A DNA stretch of 64,000 nucleotides from Streptomyces sp. R33 (GCF_041200175.1 NZ_CP165727.1:5459501-5523500); one strand, 5' to 3'; shown: positions 41,796 through 50,281, counted from the first letter of the stretch. Notes: a model not told the origin generated them from the sequence alone. Numbers and translations are program-made.

Positions 41796-42968
41796 CTACG
41801 CGTGCTCGCGCAGGACCCGGTTCGGTGCGTACAGCTCCGTCACCGTCGGGCCGGCCGCGGCCAGGGCCGCCGCGGCCCGCTGGGGCTGCGGAGTGCGCTG
41901 GTGCGGTACCGGGGACCCCTGGATCTCGGCCACCTGGGCCACGTCGGCCTGCGGCCGGCGTGCCCGGTAGGCCGAGCGGTAGGCGGCGGGGGAGGACCCC
42001 AGCTGGCGCCGGAAGTGCCCGCGCAGGGCGACCGGCGAGCGGAACCCGCAGCGCCCGGCGACCTCGTCGACCGAGTAGTCGGAGGTCTCCAGCAGCCGCT
42101 GCGCCTGGAGCACCCGCTGGGTGATCAGCCACTGCAGCGGCGCGCTGCCGGTCAGCGAGCGGAAGCGCCGGTCGAACGTGCGCCGGCTCATGTACGCGCG
42201 GGCGGCGAGCGTCTCCACGTCGAACTGCTCGTGGAGGTGCTCCAGCGCCCAGGCGACGACCTCGGCCAGCGGGTCGGCACCGATCTCCTCCGGCAGCGAC
42301 CGGTCGAGATAGCGTTCCTGGCCGCCCGTGCGGCGCGGCGGGACGACGAGCCGGCGGGCCAGTGCCCCGGCCGCCTCGCTGCCGTGGTCCGTGCGCACGA
42401 TGTGCAGGCACAGGTCGATTCCGGCCGCGGTGCCCGCGGACGTCAGCACGTCGCCGTCGTCGACGAACAGCTCGCGCGGATCGACATGGACGGACGGGTA
42501 CCGCTTGGCCAGCGTCGGCGCGTACATCCAGTGCGTCGTCGCGGGCCGGCCGTCCAGCAGACCGGCGGCGGCGAGCACGAAGGCCCCCGTGCACAGTCCG
42601 ACGATCCGGGCGCCCTCCTCGTGCGCCAGACGCAGTGCGTCGAGCGCCTCCGGAGGCGGCGGTGAAGTGATCGAGCGCCAGGCCGGAACGACGACCGTGC
42701 CTGCCCGGGCGATCGCCTCCAACCCGTACGGCGCGGTGAGCTCGAGTCCGCCGGTGGTCCGCAGCGGACCGTCCTCCCCGGCGCAGACGAGCAGTCGATA
42801 GCGTGGAACTCCCGCGTCCTGCCGGTCGATGCCGAACACGGAAAGTGGAATGGAGCTCTCGAAGATCGGCCCGCCGCTGAACAGCAGCACCGCGACGATC
42901 TCCCTGCGGCGACGCCCCGCGAGCTTCCTGCCGGCGTCCGCGACGACGGCGGTGGAATCCTGGCTCAT
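41796..42968 (-). CDS. adpA: AraC-family global regulator AdpA
   Basis: 390 residues. The N-terminal ThiJ/PfpI-like dimerisation domain (about 20-200: RREIVAVLLFSGGPIFESSIPLSVFGIDR, VGLCTGAFVLAAAGLLDG) is followed by a double HTH AraC domain (about 240-340: ETLAARAYMSRRTFDRRFRSLTG, DEVAGRCGFRSPVALRGHFRRQLG). This sequence is characteristic of AdpA, the central activator of sporulation and secondary metabolism in Streptomyces, which binds TGGCSNGWWY. ATG at 42968. Read codon by codon I find no TTA between start and stop, although most Streptomyces adpA genes carry one that makes them dependent on bldA; the only nearby TTA is two codons upstream of the ATG. The tail (about 340-390) is Ala/Gln/Pro-rich. 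Confidence 0.96.
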   Translation of the reverse strand: MSQDSTAVVADAGRKLAGRRRREIVAVLLFSGGPIFESSIPLSVFGIDRQDAGVPRYRLLVCAGEDGPLRTTGGLELTAPYGLEAIARAGTVVVPAWRSITSPPPPEALDALRLAHEEGARIVGLCTGAFVLAAAGLLDGRPATTHWMYAPTLAKRYPSVHVDPRELFVDDGDVLTSAGTAAGIDLCLHIVRTDHGSEAAGALARRLVVPPRRTGGQERYLDRSLPEEIGADPLAEVVAWALEHLHEQFDVETLAARAYMSRRTFDRRFRSLTGSAPLQWLITQRVLQAQRLLETSDYSVDEVAGRCGFRSPVALRGHFRRQLGSSPAAYRSAYRARRPQADVAQVAEIQGSPVPHQRTPQPQRAAAALAAAGPTVTELYAPNRVLREHA

Positions 42969-43342
42969 GGCTAAGCCCCCCTTGGGTGTCGCGACTCCTT
43001 GGTCTGGTCGCACCTGCACGTTTCCCCTCGGCCTTGCACGTGGATCCCCCGCCGTAAATACATGATCGAATCTACTGCGTCCCGTGGTGTCGGCGTGACA
43101 AGTTCAGCACGCAGCGCTATGTCGACTTGGCAACTTGGCGAAAAGCATTCGATCAGGAAGCGTTCCACTCCGCTACCGGAGTGGGAAGCTCGCCGTCCGG
43201 CCATGGCCAGTACCCGTAGGGTCTCGGAGCCCCCCTGGCGGTGTAGTCGCTGGTGGTAGGGGGGTTGATGGGGCATTCCGACAAGAACGCCACTGTGCCG
43301 GGAAGTTGGCTGAAAACGTGCGGGTGTGGGCGTGCGAATCAG
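42969..43342. other. Long adpA upstream region
   Basis: 374 nt without a supported gene. It has AdpA-like elements on the plus strand (TGGCAACTTGGCGAAAAG at 43128-43145 and TGGCTGAAAA near 43308-43317) and AT-rich stretches near 43060-43080. A long leader with autoregulatory AdpA sites is known for this gene in other Streptomyces, so these are plausible targets. Exact promoter position is not decided. Confidence 0.5.
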
Positions 43343-43870
43343 TCAGTCCTCAGGGGAGATTCCACCGGAGGTGTGACATCCCCGGTGCGCACGGCCCGGG
43401 GCGCCGGCCCCGGCGCGCGGACGGCGGCGGCGCCCGCCCGGCGGCAGCCGTTCCTCCGCGAGGGCCATCCGCTCCGCCTTCTCCGAGTACCGCAGCATCG
43501 CCCGGCACACGGCCGTGACGGCGACCAGCCCGAGGGTGGCGACGGCGGCCCCGTCGAAGGAGGTCCCGTAGACGACGAGCACCACGGGGACGAGCAGGCA
43601 GCTGAAGGCGGCCCAGCGCACCACGTCACCCGCGGGGTCGTCATGGGGGCGTCTGCCGGGGTGCACGGACGGGTGAACGGGGGCGGGGGTGAACTGCGGG
43701 GTCGTGTCGGTGTGCTGCGCGGTCCGGACGGAGCGGACGGACTGGGTCGGCTGAGCGGGCTGGACGGGGTGGACCGGATGGCCGGGCACGGGCGTGCTCC
43801 CTGCAGGCTCTTCCTGGACGGTCGGACGCCCGTCCAACGGTGCGCGACGGCGCTCGGTCACTGCGCGCAT
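43343..43870 (-). CDS. Hypothetical membrane protein upstream of adpA
   Basis: 175 residues. A Pro/Gln/Thr-rich cytoplasmic half (about 1-80) precedes two membrane helices (about 88-125, AAFSCLLVPVVLVVYGTSFDGAAVATLGLVAVTAV) and a basic tail. ATG at 43870. Same strand as adpA, 374 nt upstream. Function unknown; the location beside adpA looks conserved in Streptomyces, to my recollection. Confidence 0.6.
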   Translation of the reverse strand: MRAVTERRRAPLDGRPTVQEEPAGSTPVPGHPVHPVQPAQPTQSVRSVRTAQHTDTTPQFTPAPVHPSVHPGRRPHDDPAGDVVRWAAFSCLLVPVVLVVYGTSFDGAAVATLGLVAVTAVCRAMLRYSEKAERMALAEERLPPGGRRRRPRAGAGAPGRAHRGCHTSGGISPED

Positions 43871-44146
43871 GGGTGGCGCGTGGCGCTGCTCGTCACTGGC
43901 TGTAGGGGGCAGCGGCCATTGCCAAGGAGCCCTCGCTCCGGCATGCTCCCTGGGACGCTCTCCAAGGGCGGCATGCCCTGTGCAGGACAGGAGTGTCGCC
44001 GTACCCTGGTGGGTATGGGCTTGGGAAGATGCTTCCCGGACAGAGCTCCGTCACACTGAGTCGTCGATTTTTCAATCGTCGCTTCAGCCCATTTGCCGCC
44101 CCGCCGCCTTGTCCCTTCCCCCGAGGACCCCTTCGCCGAGACATCC

Positions 44147-44677
44147 ATGGCCGGTCACGAACTCCCCGAACCCGCGGACCGCAAGCGCAAACCCCTCGCC
44201 GATCACGCGTCGAGCGATCTGCGCGCGGCGGAACAGGCACGTCATCCCTGCGACCCGGCCTTCCGGCACGGGGTCGTGGTGGGGTTCGACGGCTCCACGT
44301 CCAGTGAGCGCGCCCTGGCGTACGCGATCGGGATGGCCCGCAGGTCCGGATCCGGCCTGATCATCGTGCACGTGGCCAACCGGCTGCCCACCACCGTGTG
44401 GGCCGGCTGCGAGCCGCCCGTCTTCGTGGACGTACCGGACCACCGCACCGAGGTGCTGGGGCTGGAACTCGCCTGCGCGGACTATCTGGCCGAGGTGCCG
44501 TGGATCCTGGTGGAGCGGGGCGGGGACATCTGCCACGAGCTGGAGGAGGTCGGCCGGGAGTACTCGGCGGACGCCATCGTGGTCGGCTCCACGCACGGGA
44601 TCGTGGGCCGGATCTTCGGGTCCGTGGCGGGCCGGCTGGCCAAGCGCGCACAGCGACCGGTCGTTGTCATTCCGTAA
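44147..44677 (+). CDS. Universal stress protein (UspA family)
   Basis: 176 residues. An N-terminal tail of about 40 residues (MAGHELPEPADRKRK) precedes one Usp domain: HGVVVGFDGSTSSERALAYAIGMARRSGSGLIIVHV, ending in the ATP-binding GSTHGIVGRIFGSVAGRLAKRAQRPVVVIP (G-2x-G-9x-G-S/T type). It probably binds ATP. ATG at 44147 used; the upstream open frame has no ribosome site. Confidence 0.85.
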   Translation: MAGHELPEPADRKRKPLADHASSDLRAAEQARHPCDPAFRHGVVVGFDGSTSSERALAYAIGMARRSGSGLIIVHVANRLPTTVWAGCEPPVFVDVPDHRTEVLGLELACADYLAEVPWILVERGGDICHELEEVGREYSADAIVVGSTHGIVGRIFGSVAGRLAKRAQRPVVVIP

Positions 44678-44700
44678 CCCACTGTACGTCGGTTGTGCGG

Positions 44701-44728
44701 TTGTGAACCCCCATGTAAAGGGTAGATA
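44701..44728 (+). promoter_or_regulatory. Promoter of the GPR1/FUN34/YaaH gene
   Basis: -35 TTGTGA (44701-44706), 16-nt spacer, -10 TAGATA (44723-44728), about 50 nt before the GTG start. Confidence 0.6.
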
Positions 44729-44776
44729 AGTGCTGCTGGGACGCAGCAAACAACTGCAGATCGAAGGGAGCCCGCC

Positions 44777-45346
44777 GTGGACAATGGTGTCTCTGCGGGA
44801 AGCACGGCCTCGACTTCGACCCTCGGGAACATAGCCCTGGGTCTCACCCTTCTCGCATTCGGTATCGGCCACACCGCCATCGTCAGCGGAGTGTCCGTCG
44901 CCAACTCCGTGTCACTCGCGACCTACGTCGGCGGTCTCGCCCTGTTCGTCCTCGGAGTCCTCGAATTCCGCGGCGGCAACGGCTTCAACGGCACCGCGTT
45001 CGCGGGCCTCGGCGCCTTCTGGTTCACCTGGGCCGCGGGGGCGGACGGAAAGGTTTCGGCACACGCCGCCGGACTGTTCCTGGTCCTCTTCGCCCTGCTC
45101 GCGCTGACCCTCACGGTCAGTGCCTCGAGCGGACTGTTCGGTCAGGGCGCGTACGCCCTGCTCACCCTCTCCCTGCTGCTCCTCGCGGTCGGCTCCTTCG
45201 CCGACAGCGGCGGCCTCGCCAAGGTCGCCGGCTGGGTGGCCGCGGTCTCCGGGCTGCTGTTCTGGTACGGCGCCACCGCGGCGCTGGCCCACTGGCCCAC
45301 CGCATTGGGCAAGGCGTCGGGCCGGGGCGCGGTCGCCGCGGGCTGA
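44777..45346 (+). CDS. GPR1/FUN34/YaaH-family membrane protein (acetate/succinate permease-like)
   Basis: 189 residues with six membrane helices and short loops. LGNIALGLTLLAFGIGHTAIVSGV at the start, then LATYVGGLALFVLGVLEFRGGNGFNGTAFAGLGAFWFTW, resembles the family signature with its conserved FRxGNxFxxT-type region. E. coli SatP of this family moves acetate and succinate. GTG at 44777 with AAGGGAG 6 nt upstream. Substrate inferred only from family. Confidence 0.83.
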   Translation: MDNGVSAGSTASTSTLGNIALGLTLLAFGIGHTAIVSGVSVANSVSLATYVGGLALFVLGVLEFRGGNGFNGTAFAGLGAFWFTWAAGADGKVSAHAAGLFLVLFALLALTLTVSASSGLFGQGAYALLTLSLLLLAVGSFADSGGLAKVAGWVAAVSGLLFWYGATAALAHWPTALGKASGRGAVAAG

Positions 45347-45368
45347 GGCGCGTGGCGAAGCGGACGTA

Positions 45369-45406
45369 CGGAACGGCCCCCGGGGGAATCCCCGGGGGCC
45401 GTTCCG
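45369..45406. terminator. Bidirectional terminator between the YaaH-family gene and glmS
   Basis: A perfect 17-bp stem: CGGAACGGCCCCCGGGG (45369-45385) with CCCCGGGGGCCGTTCCG (45390-45406), GAAT loop, between converging genes. Confidence 0.85.
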
Positions 45407-45442
45407 CGTGCTCGGTGCGACTGCCGACTACTCGACTGCCGA

Positions 45443-47260
45443 CTACTCGACGGTGACCGACTTCGCCAGGTTGCGCGGCTTGTCGATGTCCCGGCCCAGG
45501 GCCAGGGCCGTGTGGTACGCCAGCAGCTGGAGCGGGATGCCCATCAGGATCGGGTCCAGCTCGTCCTCGTTCTTGGGTACGAGGATGGTGTGGTCGGCCT
45601 TCTCCTGCTCGCGGTGGGCGACGGCAAGGATCCGGCCGCTGCGGGCCTTGATCTCCTCCAGCGCCGCGCGGTTCTTCTCCAGCAGGTCGTCGTCCGGGAC
45701 GATCGCGACCGTCGGCATCGCCGGCTCGATGAGCGCGAGCGGCCCGTGCTTGAGCTCGGAGGCCGGGTAGGCCTCGGCGTGGATGTAGGAGATCTCCTTC
45801 AGCTTGAGGGAGGCCTCCAGGGCCACCGGGTAGCCGCGGACCCGGCCGATGAACATCATCGACTTGGCCTCGGCGTACTCGGCCGCCAGCTTCTTGATGT
45901 CCTCTTCGCCCTCGAGGATCTCCTGGATCTGCTCGGGCAGCTTGCGCAGGCCCTCGATGATCCGCTTGCCGTCGGTGACCGACAGGTCCCGGATCCGGCC
46001 CAGGTGCACGGCGAGCAGCGCGAAGGCCACGACCGTGTTGGTGAAGCACTTGGTGGAGACGACGCAGACCTCGGGGCCGGCGTGCACGTACACGCCGCCG
46101 TCGGCCTCGCGGGCGATCGCGGAGCCCACCACGTTGACGACGCCGAGGACGCGGGCGCCCTTGCGCTTGAGCTCCTGCACGGCGGCGAGCACGTCGTACG
46201 TCTCACCGGACTGCGAGACTGCGATGTAGAGCGTGTCGGGGTCCACGACCGGGTTGCGGTAGCGGAACTCGGAGGCCGGCTCGGCGTCCGCGGGGATGCG
46301 GGCCATGCTCTCGATGAGGCCGGCGCCGATCAGGCCCGCGTGGTACGAGGTGCCGCAGCCCAGGATCTTGACCCGGCGGATGCCGCGCGCCTCGCGCGGG
46401 TCCAGGTTCAGGCCGCCCAGGTGCACGGTGTTGAAGCGGTCGTCGATCCGGCCGCGCAGCACGCGGTCGACCGCGTCGGGCTGCTCGGAGATCTCCTTGT
46501 GCATGTACGTGTCGTGGCCGCCCATGTCGTACGAGGCGGCCTCCCACTCCACGGTCTCGGGGGTGGCGGTGGTCTTCGTACCGCTGGTGGTGTAGGTGCG
46601 GAAGTCGTCGGCCTTGAGGGTGGCCATCTCGCCGTCGCCCAGGGTCACGACCTGGCGGGTGTGGGCGATCAGCGCGGCCACGTCGGAGGCGACGAGCATC
46701 TCCTTCTCGCCGATGCCGAGGATGACGGGCGAGCCGTTGCGGGCCACGACGATGCGGTCGGCGAAGTCGGCGTGCATGACGGCGATGCCGTAGGTGCCCT
46801 CGATCGCCTTGACGGCCTCGCGGACCTTCTCCTCCAGGGTGTCGGCCTGGGAGCGGGCGACCAGGTGGACGATCACCTCGGTGTCGGTCTCCGAGACGAA
46901 GGCGACGCCCTCGGCCTCCAGCTTGGCGCGGAGCTCGGCGGCGTTGTCGACGATGCCGTTGTGGACGACCGCGACCTTGCCCTCGGGGTCCAGGTGCGGG
47001 TGCGAGTTGACGTCGCTCGGCGCGCCGTGGGTGGCCCAGCGGGTGTGGGCGATGCCGGTGGTGCCCGCGAAGCGCTTGGGGACCCGGGACTCCAGCTCGC
47101 GGACCCGGCCCTTGGCCTTGACCACCTTGAGCGCGGGGGACTTCGGGCTGTTGACGACGATGCCCGCGGAGTCGTATCCGCGGTACTCCAGTCGCTGCAG
47201 GCCTTCCAGCAGCAGCGGTGCCACGTCACGCTTGCCGATGTAACCCACGATTCCGCACAT
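45443..47260 (-). CDS. glmS: Glutamine-fructose-6-phosphate aminotransferase (isomerizing)
   Basis: 605 residues. Makes glucosamine-6-phosphate from fructose-6-P and glutamine, the entry to peptidoglycan and aminosugar synthesis. After Met1 the nucleophile Cys begins CGIVGYIGKRDVAPLLLEGLQRLEYRGYDSAG (glutaminase domain, to about 240). Two SIS sugar-isomerase domains follow (ILGCGTSYHAGLIGAGLIE and FIGRVRGYPVALEASLKLKE), ending LAKSVTVE, the usual closing motif. ATG at 47260 with AGGAGGGG upstream. A dre site lies upstream of the small gene before it, so repression by DasR is likely. A 15-bp duplication follows the stop. Confidence 0.97.
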   Translation of the reverse strand: MCGIVGYIGKRDVAPLLLEGLQRLEYRGYDSAGIVVNSPKSPALKVVKAKGRVRELESRVPKRFAGTTGIAHTRWATHGAPSDVNSHPHLDPEGKVAVVHNGIVDNAAELRAKLEAEGVAFVSETDTEVIVHLVARSQADTLEEKVREAVKAIEGTYGIAVMHADFADRIVVARNGSPVILGIGEKEMLVASDVAALIAHTRQVVTLGDGEMATLKADDFRTYTTSGTKTTATPETVEWEAASYDMGGHDTYMHKEISEQPDAVDRVLRGRIDDRFNTVHLGGLNLDPREARGIRRVKILGCGTSYHAGLIGAGLIESMARIPADAEPASEFRYRNPVVDPDTLYIAVSQSGETYDVLAAVQELKRKGARVLGVVNVVGSAIAREADGGVYVHAGPEVCVVSTKCFTNTVVAFALLAVHLGRIRDLSVTDGKRIIEGLRKLPEQIQEILEGEEDIKKLAAEYAEAKSMMFIGRVRGYPVALEASLKLKEISYIHAEAYPASELKHGPLALIEPAMPTVAIVPDDDLLEKNRAALEEIKARSGRILAVAHREQEKADHTILVPKNEDELDPILMGIPLQLLAYHTALALGRDIDKPRNLAKSVTVE

Positions 47261-47336
47261 AAAGTCTTGCCCCTCCTGAAGTTCGGTTGCCCTTGCCGCT
47301 GTTGCCCGCGCCCGGTCCGTCGGCCGGACCTGTCGC

Positions 47337-47612
47337 TCAGCCGTAGACGATGCGGCGCAGCTGCCGGAGCGAGAGCTCCGGCGGCGCCACGGCGCGGTGC
47401 GGCAGCTCGGCCGCGATCCGTTCGAAGATCTCCGCGTTGACCGCGCCGCCGGACTGGAGCTCCCGGTGGCGGCGGCGCACGAATTCCTCGGTCGTCTCGT
47501 CGAAGTACGCGAGCACGTCGAGCACCACCCGGGCTGCCTCGCCGCGCTGCAGCGCGGTGCTGCGCACCAGGTGGTCGACAAGATCGTCATGAGACGGGCG
47601 GCGGTCGAGCAC
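47337..47612 (-). CDS. Small hypothetical protein upstream of glmS
   Basis: 91 residues, helical, charged (HDDLVDHLVRSTALQRGEAARVVLDVLAYFDETTEEFVRRRHREL). GTG at 47612. It precedes glmS by 76 nt on the same strand. The central part (LVRSTALQRGEAARVVLDVLAYF) resembles a small DNA-binding HU-like fold in outline, but I cannot confirm it. Possible co-regulated partner of glmS. Confidence 0.6.
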   Translation of the reverse strand: MLDRRPSHDDLVDHLVRSTALQRGEAARVVLDVLAYFDETTEEFVRRRHRELQSGGAVNAEIFERIAAELPHRAVAPPELSLRQLRRIVYG

Positions 47613-47648
47613 CCGTAGATACTGACGGGATACCGCCGGGAACGCAAA

Positions 47649-47674
47649 GATCCTGCCCGAAATCGGGCAGGATC
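47649..47674. terminator. Perfect 12-bp inverted repeat in the glmS-operon leader
   Basis: GATCCTGCCCGA (47649-47660) with TCGGGCAGGATC (47663-47674), 2-nt spacer, followed on the minus strand by TTTGCGTT. It could end the DUF4429 transcript or act as an attenuator in the glmS leader, just downstream of the dre site. Confidence 0.5.
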
Positions 47675-47676
47675 CA

Positions 47677-47692
47677 TCTGGTCCAGACCAGC
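47677..47692. promoter_or_regulatory. DasR (dre) site upstream of the glmS operon
   Basis: TCTGGTCCAGACCAGC, 13 of 16 matches to ACTGGTCTAGACCAGT, with both half-sites intact. It is the best dre match in the window and lies between the DUF4429 gene and the small gene before glmS. Confidence 0.8.
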
Positions 47693-47720
47693 GGAATGCG
47701 TAAATCCGCTCACTAAACGG

Positions 47721-48626
47721 TTAGAACCGGCGCAAAACGGCCTGCTTGGCTGCGGCGAACTCCTCGGCCGTGAGGATGCCCCCCTGATGCAGATCGCCGA
47801 GCTCGCGCAGCCGGCGCAGCAGCGCGTCGTGGTCCTCGGGGGCCGTCGGCTCGGGCGCCGAGGCCGCGAGCTCCGGCACCGGCGCCGCGGACAGGACCGT
47901 GGCGGCCTCGGCCGGCGCCGACGCGCCCCGGGGATGGGGCATCCGCACCGCCACGGCCGCCGCCACCAGCGCCATCAGCGGGTCCTTCTTGAAACCGAAC
48001 AGCTCCACCGTGTACGGGTCGTACTTGGGTGCCGGAGCCGCCGGAGCGCCCGCCAGCGTGAACCGGATCCATCCGTTGTCCAGGCCCTTCGAGGGGGACC
48101 ACTCCACCGCCCGCAGGTCCGCGACCCGGAACTCGCGCGGACCGCCCGAGCTCTTGGCCTCCTCCGTCGTCCAGTTCCAGTCCAGCCCCACCCGGTCCCC
48201 GTCGAAGGCCACCGTCCCGTCCCCCGCGGCCACCGTGATCGGCACGGCCGGCCCCGGCAGCAGGTACGCGTCCGCCGGGCCGGGGTCGACCTGGTCCAGC
48301 AGCAGCGCATTGCGGACCTCGTCCACGAAGTACTCCGCCACTCCCGTCCGGTCCGCCTCCACGGTCAGCCGGTACGGGTCGGAGGCATCCGGCAGCCGCC
48401 CGCCCGTCACCTGGAGCAGCGGGTCGGCGCCGTCACGCAGCTTCAGCCGCAACCGGCCCGTCTTGCGGCCCGGTTCGTAACTGACCCCGGCGAGCGCGCG
48501 CAGCGGTACGACCACTTCGCCCAGCGTCTGGCGCAGCAGCCCCACCCCCTTGTCGCGGCCGGGCACGATACGCACCGCGTCCCCGTCGAAGGTCCATGTG
48601 CCGTCCTTCTGGATGATTTCCGCCAT
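47721..48626 (-). CDS. DUF4429 protein with C-terminal SHOCT domain
   Basis: 301 residues, soluble. Two similar halves (about 5-115 and 125-225) begin DGTWTFDGDAVRIVPGR and DGTVAFDGDRVGLDWNW, typical of repeated DUF4429 units. After an Ala/Pro linker (about 235-265), the end LLRRLRELGDLHQGGILTAEEFAAAKQAVL is a SHOCT short helical domain thought to mediate oligomerisation. Function unknown in this family. Confidence 0.83.
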   Translation of the reverse strand: MAEIIQKDGTWTFDGDAVRIVPGRDKGVGLLRQTLGEVVVPLRALAGVSYEPGRKTGRLRLKLRDGADPLLQVTGGRLPDASDPYRLTVEADRTGVAEYFVDEVRNALLLDQVDPGPADAYLLPGPAVPITVAAGDGTVAFDGDRVGLDWNWTTEEAKSSGGPREFRVADLRAVEWSPSKGLDNGWIRFTLAGAPAAPAPKYDPYTVELFGFKKDPLMALVAAAVAVRMPHPRGASAPAEAATVLSAAPVPELAASAPEPTAPEDHDALLRRLRELGDLHQGGILTAEEFAAAKQAVLRRF

Positions 48627-48658
48627 CCGCCGATTCTCGCACCGGCCGCAGCACGCCA

Positions 48659-48674
48659 GTTGGCCTATACCTGC
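48659..48674 (+). promoter_or_regulatory. DasR-like site overlapping the hexosaminidase promoter
   Basis: GTTGGCCTATACCTGC, 10 of 16 dre matches. The same bases contain a TATACC that fits a -10 element (48666-48671), 6 nt before the ATG at 48678, which would make the transcript leaderless. Confidence 0.5.
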
Positions 48675-48677
48675 CTT

Positions 48678-50255
48678 ATGAGAGTCCTGCGACGCACGCT
48701 CGGCACCCTCCTCGTCCTCGGCGCGGCCGTCTCCTGCGCCACGTCCCCCGGCGACGACGCCAGAGCCGGGGACGAGCGCCCCGCCCTCCTCGCGCCCTAC
48801 GAGCAGCTCCTGCCGTCGCCCGCCTCCCTACGCGCCGAAGGCCCCGGGTACGCCGTCGGGGCGGGCACGGTCGTCCGTACCGGCGCGAGCGGCGGCGAGG
48901 AGGTCCGCCGGGTCGGCGAGCTCCTCGCCGAGCAGCTCAGGGGCCCCAGCGGGCTCCCGCTGCCGGTGGTCGACGGGGCCGACGGCGACGGGATCCGGCT
49001 GCGCCTCGACGAGCAGGCCGAGGGCGTCGGCGCCGAGGGGTACCGGCTGGAGTCCGGCCCGAGCGGGGTCACGCTGACCGCCCGGACCCCGGCGGGGCTC
49101 TTCCACGCCGGGCAGACGCTGCGGCAGCTGCTGCCGGTGGCCGGTCCCGGCACGGTGCCCGGCGGCGAGATCACCGACGCGCCGCGCTTCGCGTACCGGG
49201 GCGCCATGCTGGACATCGCCCGCCACCACTTCACGGCCGAGCAGGTCAAGCGGTACGTCGACCAGCTCGCCCAGTACAAGGTCAACACGCTGCACCTGCA
49301 CCTGACCGACGACCAGGGCTGGCGGATCGCGATCGACTCCTGGCCGCGGCTGGCGGAGTACGGCGGCGGCAGCGAGGTCGGCGGCGGGCCGGGCGGCCAC
49401 TGGACGAAGGACCAGTACCGGGACCTCGTGGCGTACGCGGCGCAGCGGTACGTGGACGTGGTCCCGGAGATCGACATGCCGGGGCACGTGAACGCCGCCC
49501 TGGCCTCGTACGCGGAGCTGAACTGCGACGGGAAGGCGCGCGAGCGCTACACCGGGATCAAGGTCGGCTTCAGCTCGCTGTGCGTAGGCAAGGAGCGGAC
49601 GTACGAGTTCATCGACGAGGTGCTCGGCGAGCTGGCGGAGCTGACGCCGGGCCGCTACCTGCACATCGGCGGCGACGAGGCGCTCTCGACGCCGGCGGCG
49701 GACTACGCGGCGTTCATGGACCGGGCCCAGCAGGTGGTGGCACGCCACGGCAAGACGGTGGTGGCCTGGCACCAGCTGGCGACGGCCCGCCCGGCGCCGG
49801 GGGCGGTGCTCCAGTACTGGGGCCACGACCGGACCGGGGCCGCCGAGAAGGCGGCGGTGGCCACGGCGGCGAAGGCGGGCCACCCGCTGATCCTGTCGCC
49901 GGCAGACCGGCTGTACCTGGACATGAAGTACGACCTGACGACCAAGCCGGGACTGGCCTGGGCGGGCTTCGTCCCGGTGCGCAGGGCCTACGACTGGAAC
50001 CCAGGTGCGTACCTGACGGGCGTCCCGGAGTCCGCGGTCCTGGGCGTGGAGGCCCCGCTCTGGACGGAGACCATCGCCACCCGCCCGGACCTGGAGTTCA
50101 TGGCCTTCCCCCGGGTCCTGGGCCTCGCGGAACTCGGCTGGAGCCCGGGCCCGGGGAACTGGACCGACTACCGCCGGCGCCTGGCGGCCCAGGGCCCGAG
50201 GCTGGACGCCCAGGACATCACGTACTACCGGGCCCCGGACGTGCCCTGGCCGTAG
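48678..50255 (+). CDS. Secreted GH20 beta-N-acetylhexosaminidase (lipoprotein-like)
   Basis: 525 residues. The N-terminus MRVLRRTLGTLLVLGAAVSCATSP is a signal with a loose lipobox ending in Cys20. An N-terminal domain (about 40-165) precedes the GH20 barrel (FAYRGAMLDIARHHFTAEQVKRYVDQLAQYKVN, LHLTDDQGWRI, then the catalytic pair HIGGDEA with Asp-Glu). It removes N-acetylglucosamine from chito-oligosaccharides released by the GH18 and AA10 enzymes. The start codon lies only 6 nt after a -10-like box that is part of a dre-like site, so it may be translated from a leaderless mRNA and repressed by DasR. Confidence 0.93.
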   Translation: MRVLRRTLGTLLVLGAAVSCATSPGDDARAGDERPALLAPYEQLLPSPASLRAEGPGYAVGAGTVVRTGASGGEEVRRVGELLAEQLRGPSGLPLPVVDGADGDGIRLRLDEQAEGVGAEGYRLESGPSGVTLTARTPAGLFHAGQTLRQLLPVAGPGTVPGGEITDAPRFAYRGAMLDIARHHFTAEQVKRYVDQLAQYKVNTLHLHLTDDQGWRIAIDSWPRLAEYGGGSEVGGGPGGHWTKDQYRDLVAYAAQRYVDVVPEIDMPGHVNAALASYAELNCDGKARERYTGIKVGFSSLCVGKERTYEFIDEVLGELAELTPGRYLHIGGDEALSTPAADYAAFMDRAQQVVARHGKTVVAWHQLATARPAPGAVLQYWGHDRTGAAEKAAVATAAKAGHPLILSPADRLYLDMKYDLTTKPGLAWAGFVPVRRAYDWNPGAYLTGVPESAVLGVEAPLWTETIATRPDLEFMAFPRVLGLAELGWSPGPGNWTDYRRRLAAQGPRLDAQDITYYRAPDVPWP

Positions 50256-50281
50256 CCGGGAAAAGGGGCCGAGGGGCAGAA

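Noticed and set aside
47261..47713. N-terminal extension of GlmS
   Set aside because: GlmS must begin with Cys after Met (CGIVG), which fixes the start at 47260.
47613..47720. A glmS ribozyme-like riboswitch in the glmS leader
   Set aside because: The leader is short, contains only a simple 12-bp hairpin and a dre site, and lacks the pseudoknotted glmS core. The ribozyme is a feature of Firmicutes.
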